From positions 1-64,000 of the forward strand of contig NZ_JAANAS010000033.1 in NCBI RefSeq assembly GCF_011089875.1: a stretch of DNA of 64,000 bases. Direction: 5' to 3'. The notes beneath the pieces are model-generated. The model saw only the letters and a program-made list of their open reading frames with translations. It was not told the origin of the DNA and searched no databases. Each line of letters opens with the position of its first letter. Positions within the stretch are counted from its first letter, which is position 1. Source of the DNA: Psychroflexus maritimus. Its GTDB lineage: Bacteria > Bacteroidota > Bacteroidia > Flavobacteriales > Flavobacteriaceae. Made by a program: the position numbers and the translations under genes. This document shows, in pieces, positions 1-8,722 of the stretch.

Positions 1-175
1 CACGATAGCTAAGGCTATCCTTCAAAAAATTGCCTTGTAACTGAATATCCTTATTGATTTTGACTTTGTGATTATAATCGAACTCAGGTTATTAAACTCA
101 GTTCACTTAATCTAACTTTAATTTACGCTAGGTTTATGTTTTACTAAAACCAATTTACTGAAAGAATTGTACCCC
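1..175. other. intergenic edge, no gene seen
   Basis: No credible coding region. The first bases hold a small hairpin (GATAGC-taag-GCTATC, 4-19). Around 69-95 lies a copy of a short motif with core TCGAACTCAGG, which recurs near 8610, 16972 and, on the other strand, 46428. Confidence 0.5.
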
Positions 176-1441
176 CTATAAAACAAGCTCTTTTTCTTTC
201 TTTTTACTGGAAAGGTTTTGAACTACATTTGGTTGATTAATAAAGGCTTTAGCTTCTTTAATCAACTTATTTTGCATGTATTTTTTTCTTCTATTTTGTG
301 TATTGCTTAAAACAATAACCACTAAATCATCCTGCGGAAAATAGCTTAAGCCATTTCGGTAGCCATCCCAAATCCCATTGTGGTAAATGACAGGCTCTTT
401 GGTATTAGTGTATTTGGTTCTAAAGCCCATTCCATATTTGTAGGTATCAAATTCATCTTGATTAAACATCAATTCTACATAATCTTTACTTAAAACCTTA
501 TTGTTTTTCAAGGCAATAAACCAACGGAATAAATCGGTGGAAGAAGCATAAACTCCTTTATCGCCTAAAGCTCGATTATGAAAACTTGGAGGAAGGTTTA
601 CATAACCTCTTCCATAACCAATAAAGGCATTAGCAACAAAATCAATTGCTCTATTAGGTAAACCAATGTAAGTGTCGTTTAAACACAAAGCATCAAAAAT
701 TCGCTCTCCTAGAAAGTTCTCGAAACTTATGCCACTTACTTTTTCAACCAAAGCAGCTAAGACCACATAATTTGAATTATTGTAATTAAATCGACTGCCT
801 GGTGTAAAATTAAGGTGCCTTTGATGAGCAGAAATAAGCTTGACTACCTCTTGGTTATTAGGCGCATGAGACTTATTCCAGAAGGCTTCTGTAATGTACA
901 TGTAATCCCAAAGTCCAGAACGGTGTTTTAAAAGTTGACGAATACTTACCGATTCAAATTTAAAGTCGGGTAAGTAATTAGCTACAGGAGCATCAATGTC
1001 AAGGCAATTTTCTTCTGCTAACATTAGTACCGCTGCGGCAGTAAATTGTTTACTTACCGAGGCTAATTCAAAAGAAGTATCACTTCTTAGACTTGTTTTA
1101 TTCACAGGATTTTTAAATCCGTAGGACTCTTGAAAAATAATTTGATCTTTATAAGCTACTAAAACCGAACCATGAAATTTGGTGTATTTAGCTTTTAAAT
1201 CGATAGCAGTTTTAAAGTTTTTATAAGCCTCAAGATGATGGATAGACTTGAAGCTTTTAAATGCTGAATAATCTACAAAAACCTCATCACGATCAAGTGA
1301 ATTGACCTTATTAGTCAAATTGATTTTGGTTTTTTCGTCAAGTCCGTTTTCAGAAAAAACAAGATTAGTTAAGGTGAAAATTACCAAAACTACAAGCGCT
1401 AGAAGTACAAAGTTTATTTTTTTTCTAGTTTTACTAGACAT
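176..1441 (-). CDS. serine hydrolase, beta-lactamase/PBP-C family
   Basis: A membrane-anchored member of the class C beta-lactamase / DD-peptidase / esterase superfamily. From the ATG at 1441 it has 421 residues, a short basic N-terminus and one hydrophobic segment (about residues 10-29), which suggests a periplasmic enzyme tethered to the inner membrane or an uncleaved signal. The catalytic motifs are visible: SxxK as SVSK at residues 128-131, a YNNSNY motif near 220 that gives the YxN element, and HNG near 360 in the KTG position. The reading frame extends upstream to a TTG at 1465, but the ATG followed by SSKTRKK is a normal signal-type start. Substrate unknown: esterase, peptidase and beta-lactamase are all possible. 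Neighbours do not help. Confidence 0.85.
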   Translation of the reverse strand: MSSKTRKKINFVLLALVVLVIFTLTNLVFSENGLDEKTKINLTNKVNSLDRDEVFVDYSAFKSFKSIHHLEAYKNFKTAIDLKAKYTKFHGSVLVAYKDQIIFQESYGFKNPVNKTSLRSDTSFELASVSKQFTAAAVLMLAEENCLDIDAPVANYLPDFKFESVSIRQLLKHRSGLWDYMYITEAFWNKSHAPNNQEVVKLISAHQRHLNFTPGSRFNYNNSNYVVLAALVEKVSGISFENFLGERIFDALCLNDTYIGLPNRAIDFVANAFIGYGRGYVNLPPSFHNRALGDKGVYASSTDLFRWFIALKNNKVLSKDYVELMFNQDEFDTYKYGMGFRTKYTNTKEPVIYHNGIWDGYRNGLSYFPQDDLVVIVLSNTQNRRKKYMQNKLIKEAKAFINQPNVVQNLSSKKKEKELVL

Positions 1442-1758
1442 TGAAGCTGTTTTAAAAAAAAACAAAACTAAGGATTTCTCATTGAAAAACTATAGTGGTA
1501 TTAAATTCATCTAAAAAATACTTTAAATGATTAGCTAAAATAAACCCATCATGATTTCATTTTCTTCCTTTAAAACAGTAGGATAGGGGTGATGATATAA
1601 TGAAATAACACAGCTGCTGAATAAAGATAAGGTGTTTAGGAAATAGCATATATAGATTTTTTTACCTTGGTTTTTATTTAAGCTAGAATTGATATATGGA
1701 ATATTTGTGTTTTCTAGTTTTTTTTGCACCTTTGAAACACAAATTAAAAGCGGTTCAG

Positions 1759-2343
1759 ATGTCAGAATTTTGGTTCTATTTAAATTTAGGTATTCAACAT
1801 GTATTAGATTGGAATGCTTATGATCATGTTTTATTTCTTACTGCTTTGGTAGTTGGTTATCAATTTAGCAGTTGGAAAAAGGTATTTTGGTTAGTCATCA
1901 TGTTTACCTTAGGCCATACTATTTCATTAGGGCTTGCCGCATACCAACTAGTGCAAGTAGATGAAAAATGGATAGAGTTTTTGATTGCAGCCAGTATTTT
2001 ATTTACGGCGGTTTATAGCTTGTTCACTGGAAGAAAAACAAAATCAGGAGCTAAGTTAAACTTACTTTATGTAGTTACTTTATTTTTTGGATTGGTACAT
2101 GGCTTTGGCTTTTCTTCTTATTTTTTAATGATTTCAGAGAGTGTAGAACAACCTTTGCTAGTGCTTATTGAATTTGCACTTGGCATTGAAATAGCTCATC
2201 TACTTACTGTTTTGGTTGTTCTTTTGCTAGCTTTTATTGCACAGCGTATTTTTAAAGTATCAAAACGCGATTGGGTTTTAGTTATGGCTTCAATTATTAT
2301 TGGTTTATCTATTCCTATACTTAGAGAAGTTTGGTTGTGGTAA
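1759..2343 (+). CDS. HupE/UreJ-like membrane protein
   Basis: An integral membrane protein of 194 residues with about six hydrophobic segments. It matches the Bacteroidota branch of the HupE/UreJ family: an early LDWNAYDHVLFL stretch, MFTLGHTISL, and a later FFGLVHGFGFSS segment with the conserved His residues. Relatives are linked to nickel or metal uptake, but most copies outside hydrogenase or urease loci have no proven role, and neither locus is near here. The frame is open from 1696, but the ATG at 1759 is preferred. The protein from there begins like family members, and the upstream stretch holds a promoter-like TAGTTTTTTTTGCA, so it is probably untranslated. Confidence 0.8.
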   Translation: MSEFWFYLNLGIQHVLDWNAYDHVLFLTALVVGYQFSSWKKVFWLVIMFTLGHTISLGLAAYQLVQVDEKWIEFLIAASILFTAVYSLFTGRKTKSGAKLNLLYVVTLFFGLVHGFGFSSYFLMISESVEQPLLVLIEFALGIEIAHLLTVLVVLLLAFIAQRIFKVSKRDWVLVMASIIIGLSIPILREVWLW

Positions 2344-2384
2344 TATTTTATTTTTTATTTAAAGTTTGTTCCGCTAAGAAAACT

Positions 2385-2392
2385 TACATTTA
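2385..2392 (+). promoter_or_regulatory. -7 element TACATTTA before the dCMP deaminase
   Basis: Close to the Bacteroidota -7 consensus TAnnTTTG. It lies only 6 nt before the ATG at 2399, so transcription would begin at or next to the start codon. A TTTG at 2365-2368 could be the upstream element, though its spacing is short. Confidence 0.4.
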
Positions 2393-2398
2393 CTCCCC

Positions 2399-2839
2399 AT
2401 GAAGATTTCAAAAAAACAACAAAAGTTTGATAAAGCTTATTTGCGTATTGCAAAAGAGTGGGGCAAGTTGTCTCACTGTAACCGAAAACAAGTAGGGGCG
2501 ATTATTGTTAAAGACCGAATGATTATCTCTGACGGCTATAATGGCACCCCTTCTGGTTTTGAAAACAAGTGTGAAGATAACGAAGGCAGTACCAAATGGT
2601 ATGTTTTACATGCTGAAGCAAATGCTATTTTAAAGGTTGCCCGATCAACTCAATCTTGTCAAGGAGCTACTTTGTACATTACACTTTCGCCATGCAAAGA
2701 TTGCAGCAAGTTAATCCACCAAGCTGGAATTACCCGCGTAGTTTTTCAAAATGCGTATAAAGATGATGCAGGAGTTCAATTTTTAAAAAAAGCTGGAGTA
2801 GAAATCACACACCTAGAAAATATTTTGCATAATGAATAA
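2399..2839 (+). CDS. deoxycytidylate (dCMP) deaminase family protein
   Basis: A zinc-dependent cytidine/deoxycytidylate deaminase of 146 residues that would turn dCMP into dUMP for thymidylate synthesis. The zinc and catalytic signature is complete: HAEANAIL (His ligand and catalytic Glu) near residue 72 and SPCKDCSK (two Cys ligands) near 99. The N-terminal KQVGAIIVKDRMIISDGYNGTP stretch, seen in part around residues 35-55, is typical of the dCMP deaminase/ComEB group rather than of tRNA adenosine deaminase. The 3' end overlaps the next gene by 8 nt (2832-2839), so the two are translationally coupled. A cytosolic enzyme. Confidence 0.92.
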   Translation: MKISKKQQKFDKAYLRIAKEWGKLSHCNRKQVGAIIVKDRMIISDGYNGTPSGFENKCEDNEGSTKWYVLHAEANAILKVARSTQSCQGATLYITLSPCKDCSKLIHQAGITRVVFQNAYKDDAGVQFLKKAGVEITHLENILHNE

Positions 2840-4427
2840 TTTGCCTAAAAAATACCTGCCTTTAATCATTGGTTTTTCTTTAGCCACGGGAATTATTATA
2901 GGTGGATTTATGGCAAATACTTCAGGCGGTTCACTTCAAATTCCTGCCAACCAAAACAAGCAAAAACTAATAAATCTGATTAACTACATTGAAAGAGATT
3001 ATGTAGATGATGTGAATATTGATAGCATTGTAAATGCCACGACAAACGCCATCTTAGATGAATTAGACCCACATTCTACCTATATTCCTAAAAGCGATTT
3101 TGCAAATGTACAGGAAAAAATGAGAGGAAATATTGTTGGTATTGGTATAAGTTATTATCAACTTCAAGATAGTCTTGCCGTTATCCATACCCTACCTAAC
3201 GGTCCAAGTGAAAAAGCAGGAATTCTTCCTGGAGATCGAATTTTAATGGCCAACCAAGATACACTCTATGGAAAAAACCTAAATGCTGATGAAGTAGCTG
3301 GTTTTATCAAAGGAAAAATAGATACAAAAATCAATCTTAAAGTTAAACGAACAGGAAAAAATGAGGTATTGAACTTCGACCTTAAAAGAGCTATTGTGCC
3401 TATTAAAAGTCTTGATGCAGGTTTTATGCTGAACGAAGAACTTGCTTACATTAAAATTAATCGTTTTTCAGAAACCACAGCAGCAGAATTTAAATACAAG
3501 CTCAACCAATTAAAATCGAAGCAACCAAAAGGGATTGTATTAGATTTAAGAAACAACACTGGGGGGTATCTTCGCGAAGCTATTGCATTGGTCGATGAAT
3601 TTCTTGAAGAAGATACGCCTATCTTACAGACCAAAAACAGGACCGGAGAAACTAAAGAGAATTTTGCTCACAAAGGAGGCTTGTTTACGAAAGGAGATTT
3701 GTATGTTCTCATCAATGAAAAAACGGCTTCTGCTAGCGAAGTGATTGCTGGGGCTATTCAGGATAACGACCGCGGATGGATTGTAGGACGTAGGTCTTAT
3801 GGCAAAGGATTAGTGCAGAAAGAAATGAATTTAGGTGATGGAAGTGCAGTAAGGCTTACAACCTCTCGCTATTACACCCCTTCTGGAAGATCTATACAGC
3901 GCCCTTACAAAAACGGGAAAAATTCTTATTTTGACCAATATCACCAACGACTTACAAATGGCGAACTTGTAGAAAAAGACAGCATTCCTGTCAATGATTC
4001 GCTTCAATTTACTACCAAAGGCGGAAGAATTGTTTACGGGGGAGGGGGTATTACCCCAGACCTTTTTGTGCCTAAATCTAATCAATTGCAAAATGACTTT
4101 GAATACATGTACCAAGGAGGCGTAATGGATCGGTTTATTTTTGACTTTATGGAAAAAGATAGGACCTACTTTAACCAACTTAGTTTTGAAGAACTTTTGA
4201 ATCAAAATGAAGAAATTACCAATGAAATGCTTCAAGATTTTGAGGATAGTCTGAATGAGCTTAATTTTAATTATGATTTCGCCGCCAATGAAGTTCTTCA
4301 AAATTACCTTACAGCTGTCATGGCAAAACAACTTTTTGACGATGAAAAATCCCTGCAAATTAAAGTTAAATTTGATCCTATGATTGAAGCGGTTATGAAA
4401 CATTATAAAGGAGAGTTTGCTTTGTAA
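2832..4427 (+). CDS. C-terminal processing peptidase, S41 family
   Basis: A periplasmic serine protease of the CtpA/Prc type (531 residues) that trims or degrades envelope proteins from their C-termini. The order is N-terminal membrane anchor (about residues 10-30), the S41 helical cap with the YVDDVNIDS stretch, a PDZ domain (about 90-180, with GIGISYYQ and GILPGDRIL), and the S41 catalytic domain. The Ser/Lys dyad is visible: TASASEVIAGA (Ser near 303) and RSYGKGLVQ (Lys near 328). After a SGRSIQRPY segment there is a C-terminal tail of about 150 residues, usual for Bacteroidota members. The start overlaps the deaminase gene, and no other ATG fits the signal anchor. Confidence 0.93.
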   Translation: MNNLPKKYLPLIIGFSLATGIIIGGFMANTSGGSLQIPANQNKQKLINLINYIERDYVDDVNIDSIVNATTNAILDELDPHSTYIPKSDFANVQEKMRGNIVGIGISYYQLQDSLAVIHTLPNGPSEKAGILPGDRILMANQDTLYGKNLNADEVAGFIKGKIDTKINLKVKRTGKNEVLNFDLKRAIVPIKSLDAGFMLNEELAYIKINRFSETTAAEFKYKLNQLKSKQPKGIVLDLRNNTGGYLREAIALVDEFLEEDTPILQTKNRTGETKENFAHKGGLFTKGDLYVLINEKTASASEVIAGAIQDNDRGWIVGRRSYGKGLVQKEMNLGDGSAVRLTTSRYYTPSGRSIQRPYKNGKNSYFDQYHQRLTNGELVEKDSIPVNDSLQFTTKGGRIVYGGGGITPDLFVPKSNQLQNDFEYMYQGGVMDRFIFDFMEKDRTYFNQLSFEELLNQNEEITNEMLQDFEDSLNELNFNYDFAANEVLQNYLTAVMAKQLFDDEKSLQIKVKFDPMIEAVMKHYKGEFAL

Positions 4428-4854
4428 ATAGCTTTTTTTTAATTACCACTACTACAAATCATCTTCAATTCCATTCTCATTTAAAAAAAAATGTAAATTT
4501 ATTGCGTTAATCCCGTACGTACGAGATTCATGAATTCCTTTGAAATAAAAACAGGTAGAAATTAAGAAGGTAATTCACTAAAAATGGAGGCTATTGAATT
4601 CCCTCATTAAAAATGGTTTTTGAATTTTTATTCCTTCCTTTAAATTGAGGTTTTTATTTTCCTTTAAAAGGAAATCATTTTATATTCATCAATAGGAATG
4701 GGATTTATCCCGTTTGTAAATTTTGAAGGTTGATGATGGGCTTTAGCCCAATATTTTAATAGGTGTTTTTTGATGTGGTGATTGTGTGATGTTTGGCCAA
4801 GGTTATTTCCTACATTAACGCTAAAAAATCTTGCTTAAAAAGACAAATAGATTT
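4428..4854. other. gene-free stretch with several short palindromes
   Basis: About 430 bp between the 3' ends of two convergent genes with no credible ORF. It holds four separate dyads: a 20-nt near-palindrome centred on CGTACGTACG (4509-4528), TTTCCTTT-a-AAAGGAAA (4658-4674), GGGAT-tt-ATCCC (4700-4711) and TGGGCT-tt-AGCCCA (4737-4750). The last two look like REP-type hairpins. No long U-tract terminator is evident. Confidence 0.6.
4700..4750. repeat. pair of REP-like short hairpins
   Basis: Two head-to-tail hairpins with TT loops, GGGATTTATCCC (4700-4711) and TGGGCTTTAGCCCA (4737-4750), 25 nt apart. The pattern resembles palindromic REP-type units, but no transposase of the REP-associated class lies in the window. 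The assignment is an inference. Confidence 0.35.
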
Positions 4855-6627
4855 TTAATCAACAATCCCCATCTTTCTTAGTAAAAAGGAAGCATTCATA
4901 TTTTGACAAATTCCAGGTTTCATCAGATAATCAAAACTCAGTTCGTCATCCTTAATAGTGGCATCAAAATAGAAGTTTTTTACTTGAGGATATTCCTCAG
5001 CTATTTCACAAAGGCTTAAATCATGAGTAGCAATTACTCCAACCGAATTAAACTTTAGTAATTTTTTCATAAAATCTTTAGAGCCATTCGCTTTATCGGT
5101 AGAATTAGTGCCTTTTAAAATTTCGTCTAAAACAATGAAATAAGTTTGATTTTGAAGTTGCTCAACAATGTATTTTAGGCGAGTTAATTCAGCAAAAAAG
5201 TAAGAGGCTTCGTCGGCCAACGAATCAACTGTACGCATACTGGTAATCAGTTGAATAGGGCGGTAATGGACTGCCGAAGCACATACCGGCAAACCTAAAT
5301 TAGCCATTACAATTTGCAAGGATAGGGTCCTTAAGAACGTACTTTTACCCGCCATGTTTGCCCCGGTAATAATCAAGAAGTTATCCGCTCCAATTTCAAC
5401 ATCATTTCTTACTGCTGAAGCTGAGTCGATGAGTGGATGAACGGCTTGTTTTGCTTTTAGAATAGGTCCTTCCGAAGTTAATTTAGGATAGGTGTAAGTA
5501 GGGTGATTAAAGGCAAAATTTCCAAGCGAATTATACGCATCAAACAAATGTACAACGGCTATCCATTTTTGATAATTGGCAGCATGTTGTGCAATCCATT
5601 GTTCTATGGGATGAGACTTCTGAAGATCCCAAAGGAAAAACCCGTTGAGGACAAAACCTAATAAAAAATTGTTACGCTGTTCTAAAGCATCAATTTTTTT
5701 TGCAAATTGATGCATTAGAACAGAAGAAACTCCCTTAGTCGATTTTACCTCAGCTTGAAACGCTTTGAGTAAATTGGCATCAAAGTTCTGTTCTTCTAGA
5801 AGCTTTACTAAGGTAGCGTATTGCTGAAAAATACTTTGTGCTTGATTAGCAAAACTAGAAAGTTTTTGCGTTTTACCTATGAAAATACCTGTAATTCCTA
5901 AACCTAAAACCAACCAAAGTAAAAGCTGAGACAAGCCGATAAAATCAAGGAAAAGCAAAATAAAAACAAGTACTGATAAAGCAGAAAAAACATAAGGAAA
6001 CCAGCGCATAACTTTGGGAACAAAGGCTTTGTAATGAAGTAAAGATTGAGCAACATCTTCAGGTGAAGTTTCTGTATGAACCATTTTAGCTTCTGCTGAA
6101 AAGGCTTGCCTAAACTCCATTTTAGCGGCCAACTCTTGAATTGCTTTTTGCTTTTGGTCAATCGCTTCTATCGAATTAGAGGTGAGCAGTTGAGCCAATT
6201 TCTTTTCTGAACTTTTTAATGAAGTCCGGTTGAGGTATTGAAAGAAACTTTTTTCGCCAAATAAATCTATATCCTGCGCGTAAGCGTGGCTATGATCTAA
6301 GTATTCTTCACCTGAAGCTTGATGAGAAAAATCTTTGTGTAAGACTTTAATTTCATTTTCGTTAATTGTAATCAGGTGGTCTAATTTAACTTTTTGGTGT
6401 TTTAAATTAGTGTGTCTTTTCACTAAAAAAATAAATGCGGCAATCCCTAAAATTAAAATTCCAATAATCCATTTATCTTTCCCCCAAAAAAAGTAGAGTG
6501 CAAAAGCTATGAGGAAAAAAACGGCTAGTCTGATTAAGCTTGAAACTAAAAGTTTCTTTTTCTGATGCTTCAATTGATGTTGAAATTCCTTTATAGCTGC
6601 GAAATATGTTTGTTGTAAGTTATTCAT
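4855..6627 (-). CDS. membrane-anchored MutS-like ATPase
   Basis: A protein of 590 residues with the ATPase (domain V) and part of the lever/clamp of MutS, but without the N-terminal mismatch-binding domain. Two hydrophobic clusters come first (about residues 35-85 and 210-255), so it is probably membrane bound. This is unlike classical MutS and unlike MutS2, since no Smr domain is visible. The ATPase is intact: Walker A TGANMAGKSTFLR near 420 and Walker B FIVLDEILKGTN near 500. The frame opens at 6702, but the ATG at 6627 overlaps truB by 8 nt and gives the natural N-terminus MNNLQQTYF. It is last in the ftsX-DUF3098-truB operon. Its cellular role is not established. Confidence 0.85.
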   Translation of the reverse strand: MNNLQQTYFAAIKEFQHQLKHQKKKLLVSSLIRLAVFFLIAFALYFFWGKDKWIIGILILGIAAFIFLVKRHTNLKHQKVKLDHLITINENEIKVLHKDFSHQASGEEYLDHSHAYAQDIDLFGEKSFFQYLNRTSLKSSEKKLAQLLTSNSIEAIDQKQKAIQELAAKMEFRQAFSAEAKMVHTETSPEDVAQSLLHYKAFVPKVMRWFPYVFSALSVLVFILLFLDFIGLSQLLLWLVLGLGITGIFIGKTQKLSSFANQAQSIFQQYATLVKLLEEQNFDANLLKAFQAEVKSTKGVSSVLMHQFAKKIDALEQRNNFLLGFVLNGFFLWDLQKSHPIEQWIAQHAANYQKWIAVVHLFDAYNSLGNFAFNHPTYTYPKLTSEGPILKAKQAVHPLIDSASAVRNDVEIGADNFLIITGANMAGKSTFLRTLSLQIVMANLGLPVCASAVHYRPIQLITSMRTVDSLADEASYFFAELTRLKYIVEQLQNQTYFIVLDEILKGTNSTDKANGSKDFMKKLLKFNSVGVIATHDLSLCEIAEEYPQVKNFYFDATIKDDELSFDYLMKPGICQNMNASFLLRKMGIVD

Positions 6628-7339
6628 TGAGGGATGAGGTGTTTTGCATTTGGTCAACAAAATTTTCAACAGAAAGGGCATCTTCCACTTTGAAATCGCC
6701 AATTCTCGTTCTTCTTAACTTTGTTAAATGTGCTCCAGAGTTTAATGATTTTCCAAAATCGTGAGCAAGACTTCGTATGTAGGTTCCTTTAGAACAATTC
6801 ACTTCAAAATCTACATTGGGGATGTTATGATGGGTAATTCGAAAGTCATGAATTTGAACTTTTCTTGTAGGAATATCAACTTCTTCGCCTTTACGGGCAA
6901 ATTCGTAAAGTCGTTTTCCGTCTTTTTTAAGGGCTGAAAATACAGGCGGTTGTTGATGTATTTCGCCTATAAATTGAGCTAAAGTTTTCTCAATCATGGC
7001 TGTAGTGATGTGCTGAGTTGCAAAAGTTTGGTCTATTTCGGTTTCTAAATCAAATGAGGGAGTGGTGGCGCCAATACAAAATCTTCCTGTATATGTTTTG
7101 GGCATTCCCATAAACTGACTAATCTCTTTTGTTTTTTTTCCTACACACAAAATCACTAAACCTGTTGCCAGCGGATCTAAAGTACCGGCGTGACCTACTT
7201 TAATTTTTTTGATTTTGAATTTTTTCTTGATTACCCAACGAATTTTGTTGACCAACTGAAATGAAGTCCAGTGCAAAGGCTTATCAAAAAGGAGCACCTG
7301 ACCTTTTTGGTAGTCGCTTAAATCCCATTCCGTAAACAT
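6620..7339 (-). CDS. truB: tRNA pseudouridine(55) synthase TruB
   Basis: Makes the pseudouridine at position 55 in the T-loop of tRNAs. The protein (239 residues) carries the TruB signature: DKPLHWTSFQLVNKIR near residue 20, and VGHAGTLDPLATGLVI near 49-64 with the catalytic Asp. Further on are YTGRFCIGATTPSFDLE and CSKGTYIRSLAHDFG. The length fits the shorter bacterial form without an extra C-terminal domain. It begins 5 nt after the DUF3098 gene and overlaps the MutS-like gene by 8 nt, so it is co-transcribed from ftsX. The undecaprenyl-diphosphatase gene that often sits just before truB in this phylum is absent here. Confidence 0.96.
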   Translation of the reverse strand: MFTEWDLSDYQKGQVLLFDKPLHWTSFQLVNKIRWVIKKKFKIKKIKVGHAGTLDPLATGLVILCVGKKTKEISQFMGMPKTYTGRFCIGATTPSFDLETEIDQTFATQHITTAMIEKTLAQFIGEIHQQPPVFSALKKDGKRLYEFARKGEEVDIPTRKVQIHDFRITHHNIPNVDFEVNCSKGTYIRSLAHDFGKSLNSGAHLTKLRRTRIGDFKVEDALSVENFVDQMQNTSSLNE

Positions 7340-7344
7340 AAAGG

Positions 7345-7620
7345 TTACTTTTTGTGGGGGTTAAGCAAGATGGCATAAATTTCTACCGCAAAACCAATAA
7401 TAATTAAAATTGGGGCTAATCGGATGCGTCTCCAGTTAAAAATTTCGGGATTAAAAACGGTGGGATCATCACTTCCTCCTCCGGCCATCAAAACAAAGCC
7501 TAAGCTTATAATACCAACTCCAATTAACATGAAGATATAATTTTTACGTTCAAAGATAAACTCCTTATGAACTTGACTTTGTGTTTTTGCTTGGTATTTT
7601 GATTGTTTTTTGTCGGCCAT
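7345..7620 (-). CDS. DUF3098 family membrane protein
   Basis: A small inner-membrane protein of 91 residues: a basic, polar N-terminal tail (about 1-27), two transmembrane helices (about 29-47 and 66-86) and, between them, a Gly-rich link GGGSDDPTVFNPEIF. This layout, and its place right after ftsX and before truB, match the DUF3098 family of Bacteroidota. The function is unknown. The position suggests a role alongside FtsX at the division site, but this is only contextual. The spacing is 6 nt to ftsX and 5 nt to truB. Confidence 0.88.
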   Translation of the reverse strand: MADKKQSKYQAKTQSQVHKEFIFERKNYIFMLIGVGIISLGFVLMAGGGSDDPTVFNPEIFNWRRIRLAPILIIIGFAVEIYAILLNPHKK

Positions 7621-7626
7621 AATTTA

Positions 7627-8505
7627 TTAGTAATAAAGTTCGTCTGTTCTTAAGTTCAAAAAGCGTTGAGTAGCAAAAAATGTACTAATCCACGTGATTA
7701 AAATTCCTAAGAGTAAAATGCTTGCAAATATAGCTAAAATGATAATTTCATCACTCAAAATTTGTAATTCTGGAAAACTAAGGTTGAGGTAATAAAGCAT
7801 AATAGCCATTCCTGCTAAGGCCAAAAATGCTCCTAGTATTCCTAATTTTATGCTTTTCCAAATAAAGGGTCTTCTTATAAAACCTTTTGTAGCTCCAACC
7901 ATTTGCATGGTTTTTATAATGAATCTTTTGGAATATACAGAAAGACGTATGGAACTATTAATAAGCAAAACGGCAATAAATGTAAAAGTACCACTGATTA
8001 CCAAAATCCAAAAACTTAATTTTTTGATGTTGTCATTGAGAAGGGCGATTAATGGCTTGTCATAATCAACTTGATCAACAAAGTCGTTTTCCAGTAAATC
8101 TCTGGTAATTTCAGCAATTTTTACTTCAGAAACATAATCGGCATTAAAATAAACGTCAATGGAGTTTTGTAGCGGATTATACCCTAAATATTCCATAAAA
8201 TCCTCACCGATTTCTTTACTAAATTCTTTGGCCGCTTCTTCTTTTGAAATAAAAGCTGTAGATTTAGTGTACTCAGCTATAGATAAGCTTTTTTTAAGCT
8301 GATCAATTTCAACTTCTTTAGCGGTGTCTTTTAAATACACACTTAAGGCTATTTGCTCTTTAAAATGGTCGGCTACTTTTTTAGTATTCAGAACTAAAAG
8401 TCCGAGTACACCTACCAAAAACAAAACCAACGCAATACTAAGTACCACAGAGAAATAAGACGAAATTAATCGCCTACGCTGATACTTTTCAAAAGATGAG
8501 GCCAT
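7627..8505 (-). CDS. ftsX: cell division permease-like protein FtsX
   Basis: The membrane partner of the ATPase FtsE, which links divisome assembly to activation of cell-wall hydrolases. It has 292 residues with the FtsX arrangement: a cytoplasmic N-tail, TM1 (about 20-42), an extracellular domain of about 120 residues (ISKEEAAKEFSKEIGEDF region), then three TM helices in the FtsX-type permease domain with TMQMVGATKGFIRRPF near 200. It is the first gene of a minus-strand operon followed by DUF3098, truB and the MutS-like gene. ftsE is not adjacent, which is usual in this phylum. Confidence 0.95.
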   Translation of the reverse strand: MASSFEKYQRRRLISSYFSVVLSIALVLFLVGVLGLLVLNTKKVADHFKEQIALSVYLKDTAKEVEIDQLKKSLSIAEYTKSTAFISKEEAAKEFSKEIGEDFMEYLGYNPLQNSIDVYFNADYVSEVKIAEITRDLLENDFVDQVDYDKPLIALLNDNIKKLSFWILVISGTFTFIAVLLINSSIRLSVYSKRFIIKTMQMVGATKGFIRRPFIWKSIKLGILGAFLALAGMAIMLYYLNLSFPELQILSDEIIILAIFASILLLGILITWISTFFATQRFLNLRTDELYY

Positions 8506-8722
8506 AGTGTTATTTTTAAAGTGGTAAAAATAGGAAAACTTATTTGATATTAATAACGCTCAAGCTGATTTGATATTTTATTGCTGCTCTTTATAAATCA
8601 CAAATCGAACTCAGGATATGAATAAAATTGTTGTTTTAAAAAAATTCAACCTTGATTATCATTTCCTTTAAAAAACCAATTCGATTAGCGATTAGAAAAA
8701 ATAGGCATTTCTTCCTTTCAAA

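Noticed and set aside
1535-1729. 64-residue minus-strand ORF between the serine hydrolase and HupE-like genes
   Set aside because: Low-complexity, no signal or domain, and it overlaps the promoter region of the HupE-like gene.
3831-4403. 190-residue minus-strand ORF opposite the 3' half of the S41 protease gene
   Set aside because: It lies wholly inside a well-supported gene, has no domain, and its composition is that of the antisense of a real coding frame.
5904-6161. Hydrophobic 85-residue minus-strand ORF
   Set aside because: An alternative frame inside the MutS-like gene; its hydrophobicity mirrors the membrane segment coded in the true frame.
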